A stretch of 64,000 nucleotides of DNA. Origin: Picosynechococcus sp. PCC 7117 (GTDB taxonomy: Bacteria; Cyanobacteriota; Cyanobacteriia; Cyanobacteriales; MRBY01). The translations under genes and the position numbers were made by a program. The notes under the pieces were generated by a model. That model worked only from the letters and a program-made list of their open reading frames with translations. It had not been told where the DNA came from and made no database searches. Location of the stretch: contig NZ_CP016477.1 in assembly GCF_001693275.1 (NCBI RefSeq), forward strand, positions 2,232,001 through 2,296,000, written 5' to 3'. The stretch's first letter is position 1, and each line of letters begins with the position of its first letter. Of the stretch, positions 44,192-53,165 are shown one piece after another.

Positions 44192-46912
44192 ATGACCTTG
44201 CCTAGATCTCGCCCCATTCTCCGTAGCCTTCTTTGTGCGATGGCCTCCACTCCTTTCGCCACCCTCGCCGCCGCAATGGAAGCGACTAATGTCAGCGTTG
44301 ATAATTCCCTTGAGCAGGTCAATTTATCCCCCACTTCTGCACCAGAAGCCCAAGCAGTCCAGTCTCCAGCAGAAGTTTCAACCGTAGTTCAGAATACTGT
44401 CCCTGGGCCTAATCCAAAGCAGCAACTCATTGCCCGCGCCCCTGCCACCACAGCACAAGATGAATCAAAGCCATCAGCCGAAGCTCCTCCAACAGAACAA
44501 CTAATTGCCCAAGTCCCTACCACAGGTAGCTCTGGAGCCCCAGCAACAGGTCTCTCGTCGGCTGAGTTAATCCAGTTAGCCCAGCTCCTTTCGCAGCTCG
44601 GCGATCTCTCCGCACTCCAAGAACAACTCAGTAATATCCAACAAGAGTTGGGTGAAATTCGATCGGTGGTTCGTGATCTCCAACAGGAGAGTGTCATTAA
44701 CTCTCAGGCCCCCCCTCGCTTATCTGAACCAATACAGCAGCAAGAGAGGGTTGCGACGAATCAAGAAAATTCGCGTCCTGTAGCAACATCGTCACCAGTT
44801 CCTAGTACAGAAGCCAGCACAGAAACAGACAGTGACGTCGCGCAAATTCCTGTTCCAACGCCAGATCCAACTTTAGAAGAAGAGACACCAGCCCCTGAGA
44901 CTGACGATTTTCTTCAAAAAATGCCTCTCAACCGTGTTAATCCCTTAATCACGACACAAAATCTGGATGGAACACCGATTTCTCATTTTTCCGATTGGGA
45001 AATTGCCGCATCTGGCCTCCTGTCCGATTCCACAACGAGCGATGTGAATGTAGACGGCTTTGCTCGGCTGGATTCTGACATTTTCCAAGGAACAACCGCT
45101 GATAATGTGGCGGTGACAGATTTTCGGGGAACTTACGTACGCCTGCGATCTGCCGCCCAAGACCGGGAAGTGGAAACTGAGATTGATCAGCCTGTAACTC
45201 TGGGGGGCTATTTATACCAGTTCACCCTCACAGGAGGATGCGACATTCTTGATCCCGGAGGAGGAAACAGTGACGAGACTTGTAGTTTTTTACCCCCAGT
45301 TGCCTTCGATCCCCAAAGCTATGACCCAGATACCCTTCTTCCTAGTCGGCTCCTAGATTCGGGTATTGCTTTTGGTGGGGTCGTTTCAGAAGAAAACTTA
45401 GCCTTTATCAAGCAACCTGGTTTCCAACGGGGATTACCCGGTCAAGAAGTCGGTATTGAACTAAACGTACCCAATTCTGGAATTGTTGCCGTTGGCCCAG
45501 AGACAGGTCGCCAGGGCCAAACCATTCGTCGCGAAAATTTAGATAATACCTACAGTGTTGGAATTGCCAATGTACGGCAAGTGCTCAAGCAAAATGACCA
45601 GGAAGCCGTTTTAGGGCGAACAGTACGCGGGTTTGCAGCGATTCCCAACGATGAAGATTTTGGCCTCGATAGTGCAGTGCAGCTAGCAACCTTACTCTTG
45701 CCGGATGTTGACCCAGCCCTAGAAGGGGGAGATGCACCACCAAATCCGAATGTTAACGCTAACTTGTTTAGCGCTGCGAACAATTCTCGCTTACCTGCCA
45801 ATAGCTTCACGGCTTATCAAGGGAGTGTTTCCCGTGCAGAAAGTGTTACAGATCTAAGTACTCCGCCAGAGGATATTCCCGCAGCAACCTCGAACAGTTT
45901 TTGGGTCGGTCTTTCTCCTGTGGTTGATCGTGAGATTGAAATCTTAGAAGATGGCAGTCGTTTTAAGGATTTTAGTGGGCCGCGTCTGGTGGCAGCCGCT
46001 TATGGTGAAGGGGGAGCCACAGATGCAGATAATCTGAGTGCTCAAGTAGCAGCGACATTACTCAACGAGGTTGGTGGTGTTGATCAGCAGCTATTATTGG
46101 ACTTTGATGATATTCAGGATGCCTATACTCAAATTGGCTTGGCCTTTTTTGAGCGGGATGCAACACAAATCATCAAAACTCGCTACAGTGAGCGAACAAA
46201 TTATGTGCCTCACCTTAGCTTTACAGGCAACCGCACAGATAATCGCAACCGGACTCGTTACTATCTAGGAGCTTTAATTGATTACACAGCCGAAGATACC
46301 CAAGATTGGCTCAAGGCCTATGTCGGAGGGGATTATCGCTATCAAAATGTGAATGCTGGGGTGCGCGCAGAAGTGGGTGGTATTGGCTACCTCAATCCTG
46401 ATAAAGACTACTACAGTCGTCTCTGGGGCAATGTTGCAAAAACTTTTTCGGCAAATAATGGCAATTCGTTTACTTTAGCGGCAGGCTTGGATTACGCGAT
46501 TGACCAAGATCAGCAGATTGGCGATATTTTTGTGGGTTCGACCGGGAGTCGAGCAACGGTAAGTGCGGCGGCCCGACTTGGGGGAGTGACTTTATCGGCA
46601 GATCAAAACTTCGGTGGTCTTTTGCCCAACTCTGATGAAAGTAACTTGACGCTCAGATTAGGAACTCAATTAGGAGATAACTTCTCTCTGTCTGGTTATT
46701 ACACACCTTTTGATGAGGATACTGTGGTTGCTAGATATGGTGTGAACGCAGGGATTAAATTTGGATCTTTTTACAATAGTCCCAGCTTAGTCTTTGGTTG
46801 GAGTCAGGACGAGTATAAGTTTGCCACAGGAAAATTTACGGATGATCGTTTCACGGTCTCCTTTAGCACGGGTCAGCCTAATGCTCCTTTTGTGACGGGC
46901 ACTCGCCGCTAG
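44192..46912 (+). CDS. Outer-membrane beta-barrel protein with coiled-coil N-terminal region
   Basis: 906 residues from the ATG at 44192; the frame is open back to 44060 but only this start gives an export signal (RSLLCAMASTPFATLAAAM). Residues ~30-260 are low-complexity Pro/Ser/Thr/Glu with a coiled coil at about 125-165 (SALQEQLSNIQQELGEIRSV). About 290-620 is a soluble domain with Asp/Asn-rich loops. From about 690 to the end alternating strands (YYLGALIDYT, LKAYVGGDYRYQN, NAGVRAEVGG, SLVFGWSQDEYKF) look like a C-terminal barrel. No SLH domain is present, unlike common cyanobacterial porins. No HIP1 site anywhere in the gene. Confidence 0.72.
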   Translation: MTLPRSRPILRSLLCAMASTPFATLAAAMEATNVSVDNSLEQVNLSPTSAPEAQAVQSPAEVSTVVQNTVPGPNPKQQLIARAPATTAQDESKPSAEAPPTEQLIAQVPTTGSSGAPATGLSSAELIQLAQLLSQLGDLSALQEQLSNIQQELGEIRSVVRDLQQESVINSQAPPRLSEPIQQQERVATNQENSRPVATSSPVPSTEASTETDSDVAQIPVPTPDPTLEEETPAPETDDFLQKMPLNRVNPLITTQNLDGTPISHFSDWEIAASGLLSDSTTSDVNVDGFARLDSDIFQGTTADNVAVTDFRGTYVRLRSAAQDREVETEIDQPVTLGGYLYQFTLTGGCDILDPGGGNSDETCSFLPPVAFDPQSYDPDTLLPSRLLDSGIAFGGVVSEENLAFIKQPGFQRGLPGQEVGIELNVPNSGIVAVGPETGRQGQTIRRENLDNTYSVGIANVRQVLKQNDQEAVLGRTVRGFAAIPNDEDFGLDSAVQLATLLLPDVDPALEGGDAPPNPNVNANLFSAANNSRLPANSFTAYQGSVSRAESVTDLSTPPEDIPAATSNSFWVGLSPVVDREIEILEDGSRFKDFSGPRLVAAAYGEGGATDADNLSAQVAATLLNEVGGVDQQLLLDFDDIQDAYTQIGLAFFERDATQIIKTRYSERTNYVPHLSFTGNRTDNRNRTRYYLGALIDYTAEDTQDWLKAYVGGDYRYQNVNAGVRAEVGGIGYLNPDKDYYSRLWGNVAKTFSANNGNSFTLAAGLDYAIDQDQQIGDIFVGSTGSRATVSAAARLGGVTLSADQNFGGLLPNSDESNLTLRLGTQLGDNFSLSGYYTPFDEDTVVARYGVNAGIKFGSFYNSPSLVFGWSQDEYKFATGKFTDDRFTVSFSTGQPNAPFVTGTRR

Positions 46913-46932
46913 TTACTTTTGAGACTAAGTTG

Positions 46933-47715
46933 CTATTGGGGTAGACCCCAATAATTGATACGTTCCGTTAACCAATTGCTATTTTGCCAATCGGTTACTG
47001 TTTTCTGGAGGGCTTGACTCAGGCTTTGGTGTTGTCTTCCCTTGGGAAAGGCGATCGCCAGGGGATTCCCTGTGAGCCAAGCGGGAAAGAGTTGATATTC
47101 GGAGTATTCTTGTACCCAACCCGTGAGGACGGAGTGATCCCCTGCAAAGAGGGCGGTTTCGTTATTTTCGAGGTAATTTAACGCCTCCTCGTAGGAGTTG
47201 ACGCCAATGAGAGTGACTTCAGGAAAATAGGCCCGCACGGCGGCGATCGCCTCGGAACCTTCGAGGACAACGACCCGTTGATCACTGATTTGATTTAGGG
47301 ATTGGATCTCGCGATCCCGTGTCACGAAGCCAATGCCATCGAGGTAATAGTAGGGACTAAAATTCACGAGCCGTTGACGGGAAGCATTAAGACCGAGTTG
47401 GGCAATGACGAGATCCACTTCCCCGGTCAGCACCGCATCGAGGCGTTCTTGGTTGGTGAGGGGAATCAATTCTACTGCTTGGCGATCGCCTAATAATTCC
47501 GCCGCCAGTTGGTGCGCAATATCGATTTCCAAGCCCTGTAAATTTCCCGCTTCATCCCGAAATCCCAAGGGCCGCACATTTTCCTTGACCGCGACCCGGA
47601 GAATTCCCCGTGCTTGGATGGTTTCGAGGGGAGTGGCTTGGGTTAAAGATGTTGACCCGAAAAAGAAGCTAGCGGCGATCGCCAACCCATATCCAAATAC
47701 TCCACCGCGCGCCAT
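46933..47715 (-). CDS. Periplasmic solute-binding protein, family 3 (polar amino acid type)
   Basis: 260 residues; binds a polar amino acid or similar and hands it to an ABC permease. Signal peptide about 1-27 (GLAIAASFFFGSTSLTQA). Family marks: TIQARGILRVAVKENVRPLG, FRDEAGNLQGLEIDIAHQLA, VDLVIAQLGLNASRQRLVNF and FVTRD. No permease or ATPase gene is next to it. GGGGGAA lies six bases before the ATG. A decayed duplicate of its last codons lies at 42858-42941. Confidence 0.9.
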   Translation of the reverse strand: MARGGVFGYGLAIAASFFFGSTSLTQATPLETIQARGILRVAVKENVRPLGFRDEAGNLQGLEIDIAHQLAAELLGDRQAVELIPLTNQERLDAVLTGEVDLVIAQLGLNASRQRLVNFSPYYYLDGIGFVTRDREIQSLNQISDQRVVVLEGSEAIAAVRAYFPEVTLIGVNSYEEALNYLENNETALFAGDHSVLTGWVQEYSEYQLFPAWLTGNPLAIAFPKGRQHQSLSQALQKTVTDWQNSNWLTERINYWGLPQ

Positions 47716-47730
47716 GAGTTCCCCCTAACA

Positions 47731-47758
47731 AAAAAACCCCAGAATGGCTACTCTGGGG
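47731..47758 (-). terminator. Terminator of the rpmI-rplT operon
   Basis: CCCCAGA (47737-47743) pairs with TCTGGGG (47752-47758), 8-base loop; on the minus strand seven T follow. It stands 57 bases past the rplT stop. Confidence 0.9.
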
Positions 47759-47814
47759 GCTAATTCAATTCTTCACTTTTAATAATGCCACAACCGACGA
47801 AATGGTGTTACTGT

Positions 47815-48165
47815 CTAGGCACTTTTTGCCACTTCAACCACCTGGGCAAAGGCTTGGGGGTCAACAACAGCCAGTTCAGCCAGCATCTTCCGGTTGATCT
47901 CAATGTTCGCTTTTTTGAGTTGGTGGGTAAGTTTGCTGTAGCTCAGACCATTCAACCGAGCTGCGGCATTAACCCGCACGATCCACAGACGACGAAAATC
48001 ACGCTTTTTCTTGCGGCGATCGCGGTAGGCATTCCGGAGTGCCTTCATGACCTGCTGGTTTGCAGTGCGGAAGAGCTTGGAGTGGGAACCCCGGAAACCT
48101 TTCGCTAACTTAAGGATTTTTTTACGACGCTTACGGGCGACGTTACCGCGCTTTACTCTTGGCAT
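47815..48165 (-). CDS. rplT: 50S ribosomal protein L20
   Basis: 116-residue RNA-binding protein needed early in large-subunit assembly. Full-length and typical: begins [20 protein letters not shown], then [20 protein letters not shown] and [15 protein letters not shown]. Lies 78 bases after rpmI in the same operon, without infC in front, as usual in cyanobacteria. In many bacteria L20 represses its own operon by binding the leader; I see no clear pseudoknot here. Confidence 0.98.
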   Translation of the reverse strand: MPRVKRGNVARKRRKKILKLAKGFRGSHSKLFRTANQQVMKALRNAYRDRRKKKRDFRRLWIVRVNAAARLNGLSYSKLTHQLKKANIEINRKMLAELAVVDPQAFAQVVEVAKSA

Positions 48166-48243
48166 AAACTTTACCTATATATAATTTAAGTAATAAAACT
48201 CTCGATTTTTCAGAAACCAGACAGTTTCTACCGTTCGTTGTCT

Positions 48244-48447
48244 CTAGGCGTAGGGAAGCATCAGACGAACATTTTTCTCATCGCTCTTGTCCACGAGGGC
48301 CATCCCAGACAGACGACGACGCTTCTGTTCTGAACTCTTATGGTTCAAAAGGTGATTCTTAAACGCTTTGCGACGGGCGATTTTCTTGCCGCTGCCAGTC
48401 AGCTTAAATCGTTTCGCAGCTGCACGGCGAGTCTTTAATTTAGGCAT
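48244..48447 (-). CDS. rpmI: 50S ribosomal protein L35
   Basis: 67-residue very basic ribosomal protein. Sequence [20 protein letters not shown], then [16 protein letters not shown]-like core, matches the family over its full length. First gene of the rpmI-rplT operon; transcription runs away from the ABC-2 permease gene. Confidence 0.98.
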   Translation of the reverse strand: MPKLKTRRAAAKRFKLTGSGKKIARRKAFKNHLLNHKSSEQKRRRLSGMALVDKSDEKNVRLMLPYA

Positions 48448-48602
48448 ATAAGTTTCTATAAATCGACACAGCTTACAATAATACCTCGTTTATGCCAAAT
48501 CCTTCAAGGCCCATGGCAGTTTGATTTGGTTTACAAATCTAGTCCCGAATCATTAGCTACCTAAATGATGAACCCTAGCAAGTTCGCCTAAAATTCGATA
48601 AT

Positions 48603-49484
48603 GTGAAGCGATGTAAAGTTGTCCTAAAAAGCACCGTGACTAACCTAGAAGCCGTCTCCGATCAAGTCCGTACCACCACGACCCCACCGCCCCGTCAACG
48701 CTCTGAACTCGCCCATCTTTGGGGTGATACCCTCGGTGTTTTTTGGGGGGACTGGTTAAAGTTGCGGGTGCGCCTCAAACAGGTGGCAGCAACGGGCTTG
48801 GTTTCGCCACTCATCTATATTTTGGCCTTTGGTCTGGGACTCGGTAGTGCCCTAGATCAAGCGATTACTCCCCCCGCCGGGGATACCTACCTAGAATTTA
48901 TCTTGCCGGGGATGGTTGCCCTGTCTTCGATGACCATTAGTTTTGGGGGGACGACCTTCTCGATCTGTGGCGATCGCCTCTACAGCAAAACCTTTGAAGA
49001 ACTGCTCCTGTTGCCTGTCCATCCCCTCGCCTTACACCTAGGGAAAATGATGGCTGGCATCCTGCGGGGACTGATGACGGCAGGGTCGGTGCTGATTGTG
49101 GCAATCCTCTTTACGGGCAAAGTTTTTAGCTTTATCAATCCTCTGTTCATTCTGTTGCTGCTGTTGAACTGCGCTGTGTTTGCGGGGTTAGGAGTGATTG
49201 TCGGACTGCGGGTCAAATCCCTGGAAAGTGTGGGGATTTTTAATAATTTCTTGATCGTGCCGATGTCTTTTTTGGGGGCGACCTTTTTCGACCCGGAAAC
49301 CTTACCCCGTCTGTTCCGGGCGATTGTCTATTGCATCCCGCTGACCTACACCACCACCGGACTGCGGGCGGCGGCCTATTTGCCCCTTTCGGAATTTCCC
49401 TGGCACGCGATTCCCATTTTGGCAGGGGTGGCGATCGCCCTAGCGTTTGTGGGGGCTTACCAATTTTCCCACCAGCGGGATTAA
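48603..49484 (+). CDS. ABC-2 type transporter permease
   Basis: Membrane subunit of an ABC-2 exporter (NodJ/drug or polysaccharide type), 293 residues. A cytoplasmic N-terminus of ~60 residues leads into six hydrophobic segments; family marks are PLIYILAFGLGLG, YLEFILPGMVALSSM and NFLIVPMSFLGATFFD, with a final IPLTYTTTGLRAA before the last helices. The frame opens with GTG at 48603; a second GTG at 48636 (TNLEAVS) is also possible. No ATPase gene is adjacent. Four bases separate its stop from the next gene. Confidence 0.85.
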   Translation: MKRCKVVLKSTVTNLEAVSDQVRTTTTPPPRQRSELAHLWGDTLGVFWGDWLKLRVRLKQVAATGLVSPLIYILAFGLGLGSALDQAITPPAGDTYLEFILPGMVALSSMTISFGGTTFSICGDRLYSKTFEELLLLPVHPLALHLGKMMAGILRGLMTAGSVLIVAILFTGKVFSFINPLFILLLLLNCAVFAGLGVIVGLRVKSLESVGIFNNFLIVPMSFLGATFFDPETLPRLFRAIVYCIPLTYTTTGLRAAAYLPLSEFPWHAIPILAGVAIALAFVGAYQFSHQRD

Positions 49485-49488
49485 AACC

Positions 49489-49938
49489 ATGACCTGGCAA
49501 ACGGTGACGGGCTTGCTTACACGGGGTCATCAAGTGGCTTCGGGGCAAGCGAAAAATAGTCCCTACGAAGCGGGTACCATTGCCCTGCAAACACCTCATT
49601 TTCGTAACCTGGGCCTAGATTTATCCGGTTATTTTCCGGGTACTCTCAATATTTCCATTGCGCCCAAAACCTTTACTCTGATTCAACCCCGTTATACGTT
49701 CACAAATCTGCAATGGCACCCGGATTTTTCCCCAGAGACCTTTTCTTTTAGTCCCTGTTACATTGAGCACCGCCAGCAGCGGTATGATGGCCTAATTTAT
49801 TACCCGCACCCTGAAACGAAACTGGGCCATTTCCAAGCGCCTGCCACCCTCGAAGTCCTTGCCCCTTTGATTCCGGATCTCACCTATGGCGATCGCCTCC
49901 AATTATCGCTGCACCAGGCCGAGGTCAGGATAGAATAG
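49489..49938 (+). CDS. Unknown protein resembling archaeal CTP-dependent riboflavin kinase
   Basis: 149 residues. The layout resembles the RibK/DUF120 cradle-loop barrel: an N-terminal TGLLTRGHQVASGQ strand pair, the GYFPGTLNISI signature (in RibK the Thr and Asn of PGTLN hold the metal ion), then YDGLIYYPHPET and LEVLAPLIPDLTYGDRLQLSL at the end, like the EIIAP...L..GD end of RibK. This is pattern similarity from memory, not a scored match. Starts five bases after the ABC-2 permease stop, so co-transcribed. ATG at 49489 is the only start that fits the fold. Confidence 0.5.
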   Translation: MTWQTVTGLLTRGHQVASGQAKNSPYEAGTIALQTPHFRNLGLDLSGYFPGTLNISIAPKTFTLIQPRYTFTNLQWHPDFSPETFSFSPCYIEHRQQRYDGLIYYPHPETKLGHFQAPATLEVLAPLIPDLTYGDRLQLSLHQAEVRIE

Positions 49939-50007
49939 GCGGCAAAGACGGCTGCACCGTTGATTTCTCTCCTCCCGCATCCATCCCCCCTAACCCCTTT
50001 GAAATCT

Positions 50008-50706
50008 ATGCAACTGTCCCCTTCTCCCAGTGGTGAATACTTTTGCCTGCAAACCCTTGATCTATATGACGACGCCGAATGTCAGTCCCTCGGTACCCAA
50101 GCTGCCGCTGGTCGTCGGGTGCAAATGCTCAATAAAGAAACAGACCAGGCTGTGCGGGTGATGACCGTCGAAGATGGCTATTGTACCTGGCTCAAAAAAG
50201 CAGATTTACAACACCTCGAAGTCGCCGAAGAACCCTACGAATTTGTTCCCGTTGATCGCCCGGAAATCGAAGCGCGCATGGAAAATATTTTGATCTTTGC
50301 CCACGCTGCGAAACGAGTGAGTAATACCTATCTGTGGGGGGGCACCACCGCGCCGAATTATGATTGTTCTGGGTTTATCCAGGCGGCCTATGCTTCCCAG
50401 GGGATTTGGTTACCGCGCAACTCCTATCAACAGGGGGATTTCGTGGAGCCTATTTCCCAAGAAGAACTGGAACTCGGCGATTTGATTTTCTTTGCCAAAG
50501 AGCAACGCATTGATCACGTCGCCCTGTACCTCGGAGAAGGCTATTATATCCATAGCTCCGGCATCGAGATGGGCCGCAATGGCATTGGCATCGATCGCCT
50601 CTGGGAGCCGTGGGACATGATTAGTCGCGCCTACCACCAGACCCTCTGTGGCTTTGGTCGTGTCATGGAAAGTTACGCCCCACCGTCCTTAGCCTGTCAA
50701 ATTTAA
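50008..50706 (+). CDS. NlpC/P60 cell-wall peptidase
   Basis: Cysteine peptidase that cuts peptidoglycan stem peptides, 232 residues. N-terminal SH3-like wall-binding part (about 5-80, GEYFCLQTLDLYDDAECQ), then the NlpC domain with the catalytic cysteine in APNYDCSGFIQAAY, the histidine in RIDHVALYLGEG, and the third polar residue in YYIHSSG. The frame extends upstream to a TTG at 49960, but the ATG at 50008 begins the SH3-like part. No signal peptide is seen, as in the known cyanobacterial homologues. Confidence 0.9.
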   Translation: MQLSPSPSGEYFCLQTLDLYDDAECQSLGTQAAAGRRVQMLNKETDQAVRVMTVEDGYCTWLKKADLQHLEVAEEPYEFVPVDRPEIEARMENILIFAHAAKRVSNTYLWGGTTAPNYDCSGFIQAAYASQGIWLPRNSYQQGDFVEPISQEELELGDLIFFAKEQRIDHVALYLGEGYYIHSSGIEMGRNGIGIDRLWEPWDMISRAYHQTLCGFGRVMESYAPPSLACQI

Positions 50707-50715
50707 CCACCATTG

Positions 50716-51720
50716 ATGTCTAGCCCAGCCCCGATTACCGAAGCGCCTGCCACCACCCAAACCCTATCGATTGTGGTGCCCATCTACAACGAAGTGGAAA
50801 GTCTGCCGCACCTGATCCAGGCGATCGCCTCGGTGATGCAAGCCCACAACTATGCCTACGAAATTATCTGTGTGGACGATGGCTCGAAGGATGGCTCCAC
50901 GGCACTCTTAAAAAAATTAGCCACCGAACGGGAAGATCTACGGGCAATTATTTTGCGGCGTAACTACGGCCAAACTCCAGCAATGGCAGCGGGATTCCAA
51001 CACGCCCAAGGGGAGATCATTATTTCCCTAGATGCAGATTTACAAAATGATCCGGCGGATATCCCCAACCTGCTCCAAAAAATGAACGAAGGTTATGATC
51101 TCGTCAGCGGTTGGCGCAAGGAACGACAGGATAACCAGTGGACGCGGCTTCTCCCTTCAAAAATTGCCAATGCCCTGATCCGTCGGGTAACGGGGGTCAA
51201 TCTCCATGATTATGGCTGTTCCCTCAAGGCTTACCGGACGGAAATTTTGGCAGATCTGAATCTCTATGGGGAATTGCACCGCTTCATCCCCGCCCTAGCG
51301 TTTATTGAGGGAGCGACTATTTCTGAAATTCCCGTGCGGCACCATGCCCGCCAGTTTGGCAGCAGTAAATACGGCCTAGACCGGACGTTTCGGGTGCTGC
51401 TGGATTTGCTGACGGTGTGGTTTATGAAAAAATTCCTCACCCGCCCGATGCACGTTTTTGGCTACCTCGGCATTATTTTTATGCTCGTTGGTTTTATTTT
51501 GGGGGGCTATTTATCGTTCCTCAAGCTCTTTTTGGGCCAAGCGATTGGCGATCGCCCTTTGTTGCTCCTGGTAGCGATCCTTTTATTAGCCGGGGTGCAA
51601 CTCTTTGGTTTTGGCCTCTTGGGGGAACTGTTGATCCGCACCTACCACGAATCCCAGGGGCGGCCCATCTACCGGGTTCGTTCAATTGTCGGGCAGTCTA
51701 AACATTTTGCCTCTCACTAA
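50716..51720 (+). CDS. Family 2 glycosyltransferase, polyprenyl-phosphate type
   Basis: Membrane-bound GT2 enzyme of the DPM1/GtrB type that loads a sugar onto undecaprenyl phosphate, 334 residues. Catalytic domain about 15-240: SIVVPIYNEVESLP, VDDGSKDGST, SLDADLQNDPADIP (metal-binding DxD region) and SGWRKERQDN. Two C-terminal helices at about 250-275 and 285-310 anchor it. Nine bases follow the NlpC/P60 stop. The acceptor pathway (lipid A, teichoic-like or exopolysaccharide) cannot be told. Ends in a shared terminator. Confidence 0.9.
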   Translation: MSSPAPITEAPATTQTLSIVVPIYNEVESLPHLIQAIASVMQAHNYAYEIICVDDGSKDGSTALLKKLATEREDLRAIILRRNYGQTPAMAAGFQHAQGEIIISLDADLQNDPADIPNLLQKMNEGYDLVSGWRKERQDNQWTRLLPSKIANALIRRVTGVNLHDYGCSLKAYRTEILADLNLYGELHRFIPALAFIEGATISEIPVRHHARQFGSSKYGLDRTFRVLLDLLTVWFMKKFLTRPMHVFGYLGIIFMLVGFILGGYLSFLKLFLGQAIGDRPLLLLVAILLLAGVQLFGFGLLGELLIRTYHESQGRPIYRVRSIVGQSKHFASH

Positions 51721-51723
51721 AAA

Positions 51724-51767
51724 AACTCTCCATTCCAGAGACAGAACAGAGAGTTGAGTGATTTTTA
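51724..51767. terminator. Two-way terminator between the glycosyltransferase and Get3d genes
   Basis: AACTCTC (51724-51730) pairs with GAGAGTT (51749-51755). On the minus strand a run of T follows directly; on the plus strand the T run starts seven bases later. It suits the two convergent genes, better for the minus one. Confidence 0.75.
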
Positions 51768-51787
51768 TTTAAAAAATCCTGGGCAAT

Positions 51788-52963
51788 CTAGGCCGCAAAC
51801 TTAATCTTCAGGAAATCTTCCTCTATCTTTGCCCCAGAGGGTTTTAACGCTGCGAGGGCTTGGGGTAAGACTAAATTCCGGCGGTGGTTGCCGATGCGGA
51901 TATTCAGTTCATCGCCCGTTTTATTGAGCTGGATTTGCTCCTTGGGAATGCCGGGAAGGTAAAGTTCGAGGCTGTAACCGCCATCCCCTTGGATCATCCG
52001 CACCGTATCTTCTTTGTAATAGACCTGGGTCGGATCTTCCTCGCCATAAAGGGTTTCCTTGAGTCGTTCGAGGGCCGCCAAACCGCATAATTCCTCCTGG
52101 TAGAGGGGCACTTCCTTCACGGGGAGGGGGTGGAAATTGTCATGAATTTCCTGCTTATAGGTCTGTTGATTGTCTTTCCAGTTGGCGAAAAATGGATCAT
52201 TCACACTGTCGGGGATAATCCGGTTGGCCACCACCATATCTGTCGAAACGTTGTACAAACTCAGGTAAGCATGGGCGCGGAGAGATTCTTTAATCACCAT
52301 CCGCTCTGGATTCGTCACGAGCCGCACGGAGGTAACGGTGTTATCGGTCAGTACTTTTTCGAGGGCTTCGATCTGCTCATAAAATTCATAGGGCGCATCC
52401 ATTACTTCTTTGTTAGGCAACGAAAAACCCGTGAGGGGCTTCCAGATGGGTTCAACGAGGGGATGCAAGGCCACAGACATTCCCTGGAGGGGCTTATAGA
52501 AACGGCGCATATACCAGCCGCCCACTTCCGGCAGACTCAATAAACGTAAAGCTGTGCCTGTAGGGGCCGAGTCGATGATTAAAACATCATAGGTGCCTTC
52601 GTCGTAGTGGCGTTTCATGCGCACCAGGCCAAAAATTTCATCCATGCCCGGCAGAATTGCGAGTTCCTCTGCCTGGACACCATCAAGGCCGCGCGCTTGG
52701 AGGACTTCGGTAATGTAGCGTTTCACTGCGCCCCAGTTGCCTTCCAGCTCCCGCAGGGCATCGAGTTCTGCGCCCCAGAGGTTTGGTTTCACTTCGATGG
52801 GGTCGTGGCCAAGCTCTATATCAAAACTATCGGCGAGGGAGTGGGCGGGATCGGTACTGAGCACTAGGGTACGATAGCCCAACTCGGCACAGCGGAGTCC
52901 TGTAGCTGCTGCGACAGAGGTTTTGCCGACGCCTCCTTTTCCCGTCATTAAAATTACGCGCAT
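51788..52963 (-). CDS. ArsA/Get3-family ATPase with HSP20-like C-terminal domain (Get3d type)
   Basis: 391 residues. Deviant Walker [10 protein letters not shown] at 8-16, switch I-like [13 protein letters not shown], Walker B-like [16 protein letters not shown], and an A-loop region. It lacks the CxxC of eukaryotic Get3. From about 310 to the end is an alpha-crystallin/HSP20-like beta domain ([35 protein letters not shown]). That combination marks Get3d, a cyanobacterial and plastid branch of tail-anchored-protein or client-binding ATPases; its physiological client is not settled. Not next to any arsenic-resistance gene, so arsenite transport is unlikely. Confidence 0.9.
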   Translation of the reverse strand: MRVILMTGKGGVGKTSVAAATGLRCAELGYRTLVLSTDPAHSLADSFDIELGHDPIEVKPNLWGAELDALRELEGNWGAVKRYITEVLQARGLDGVQAEELAILPGMDEIFGLVRMKRHYDEGTYDVLIIDSAPTGTALRLLSLPEVGGWYMRRFYKPLQGMSVALHPLVEPIWKPLTGFSLPNKEVMDAPYEFYEQIEALEKVLTDNTVTSVRLVTNPERMVIKESLRAHAYLSLYNVSTDMVVANRIIPDSVNDPFFANWKDNQQTYKQEIHDNFHPLPVKEVPLYQEELCGLAALERLKETLYGEEDPTQVYYKEDTVRMIQGDGGYSLELYLPGIPKEQIQLNKTGDELNIRIGNHRRNLVLPQALAALKPSGAKIEEDFLKIKFAA

Positions 52964-53105
52964 GGTTGCGTTTGTCCTTTGCTGAGAGGTTTTTACATTT
53001 CTTTACTGATTATCTCCCATTGCCTTGGGTTTTCGCTATGGCTGGCTTTTTGGGGAAAGGCGATCAAGGGAAAAAGGCGATCGCCTTTATCAGAAACAGT
53101 ATGGC

Positions 53106-53142
53106 AACAAAAAATCCCCAACTTTTCTAAAAAATTGAGGAT
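53106..53142 (-). terminator. Terminator of the aminotransferase gene
   Basis: ATCCCCAA (53114-53121) pairs with TTGAGGAT (53135-53142) with one mismatch; on the minus strand six T follow. It lies 24 bases past the stop of the aminotransferase. Confidence 0.7.
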
Positions 53143-53165
53143 GCATCCTAGAAAATATTATGAAT

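Noticed and set aside
26060-46912. Prophage or integrated plasmid
   Set aside because: No integrase, transposase, capsid or replication gene and no tRNA or att-like direct repeats at the borders.
51788-52963. Arsenite efflux ATPase (ArsA) proper
   Set aside because: Single ATPase half with an HSP20-like tail and no ars genes nearby; Get3d fits better.
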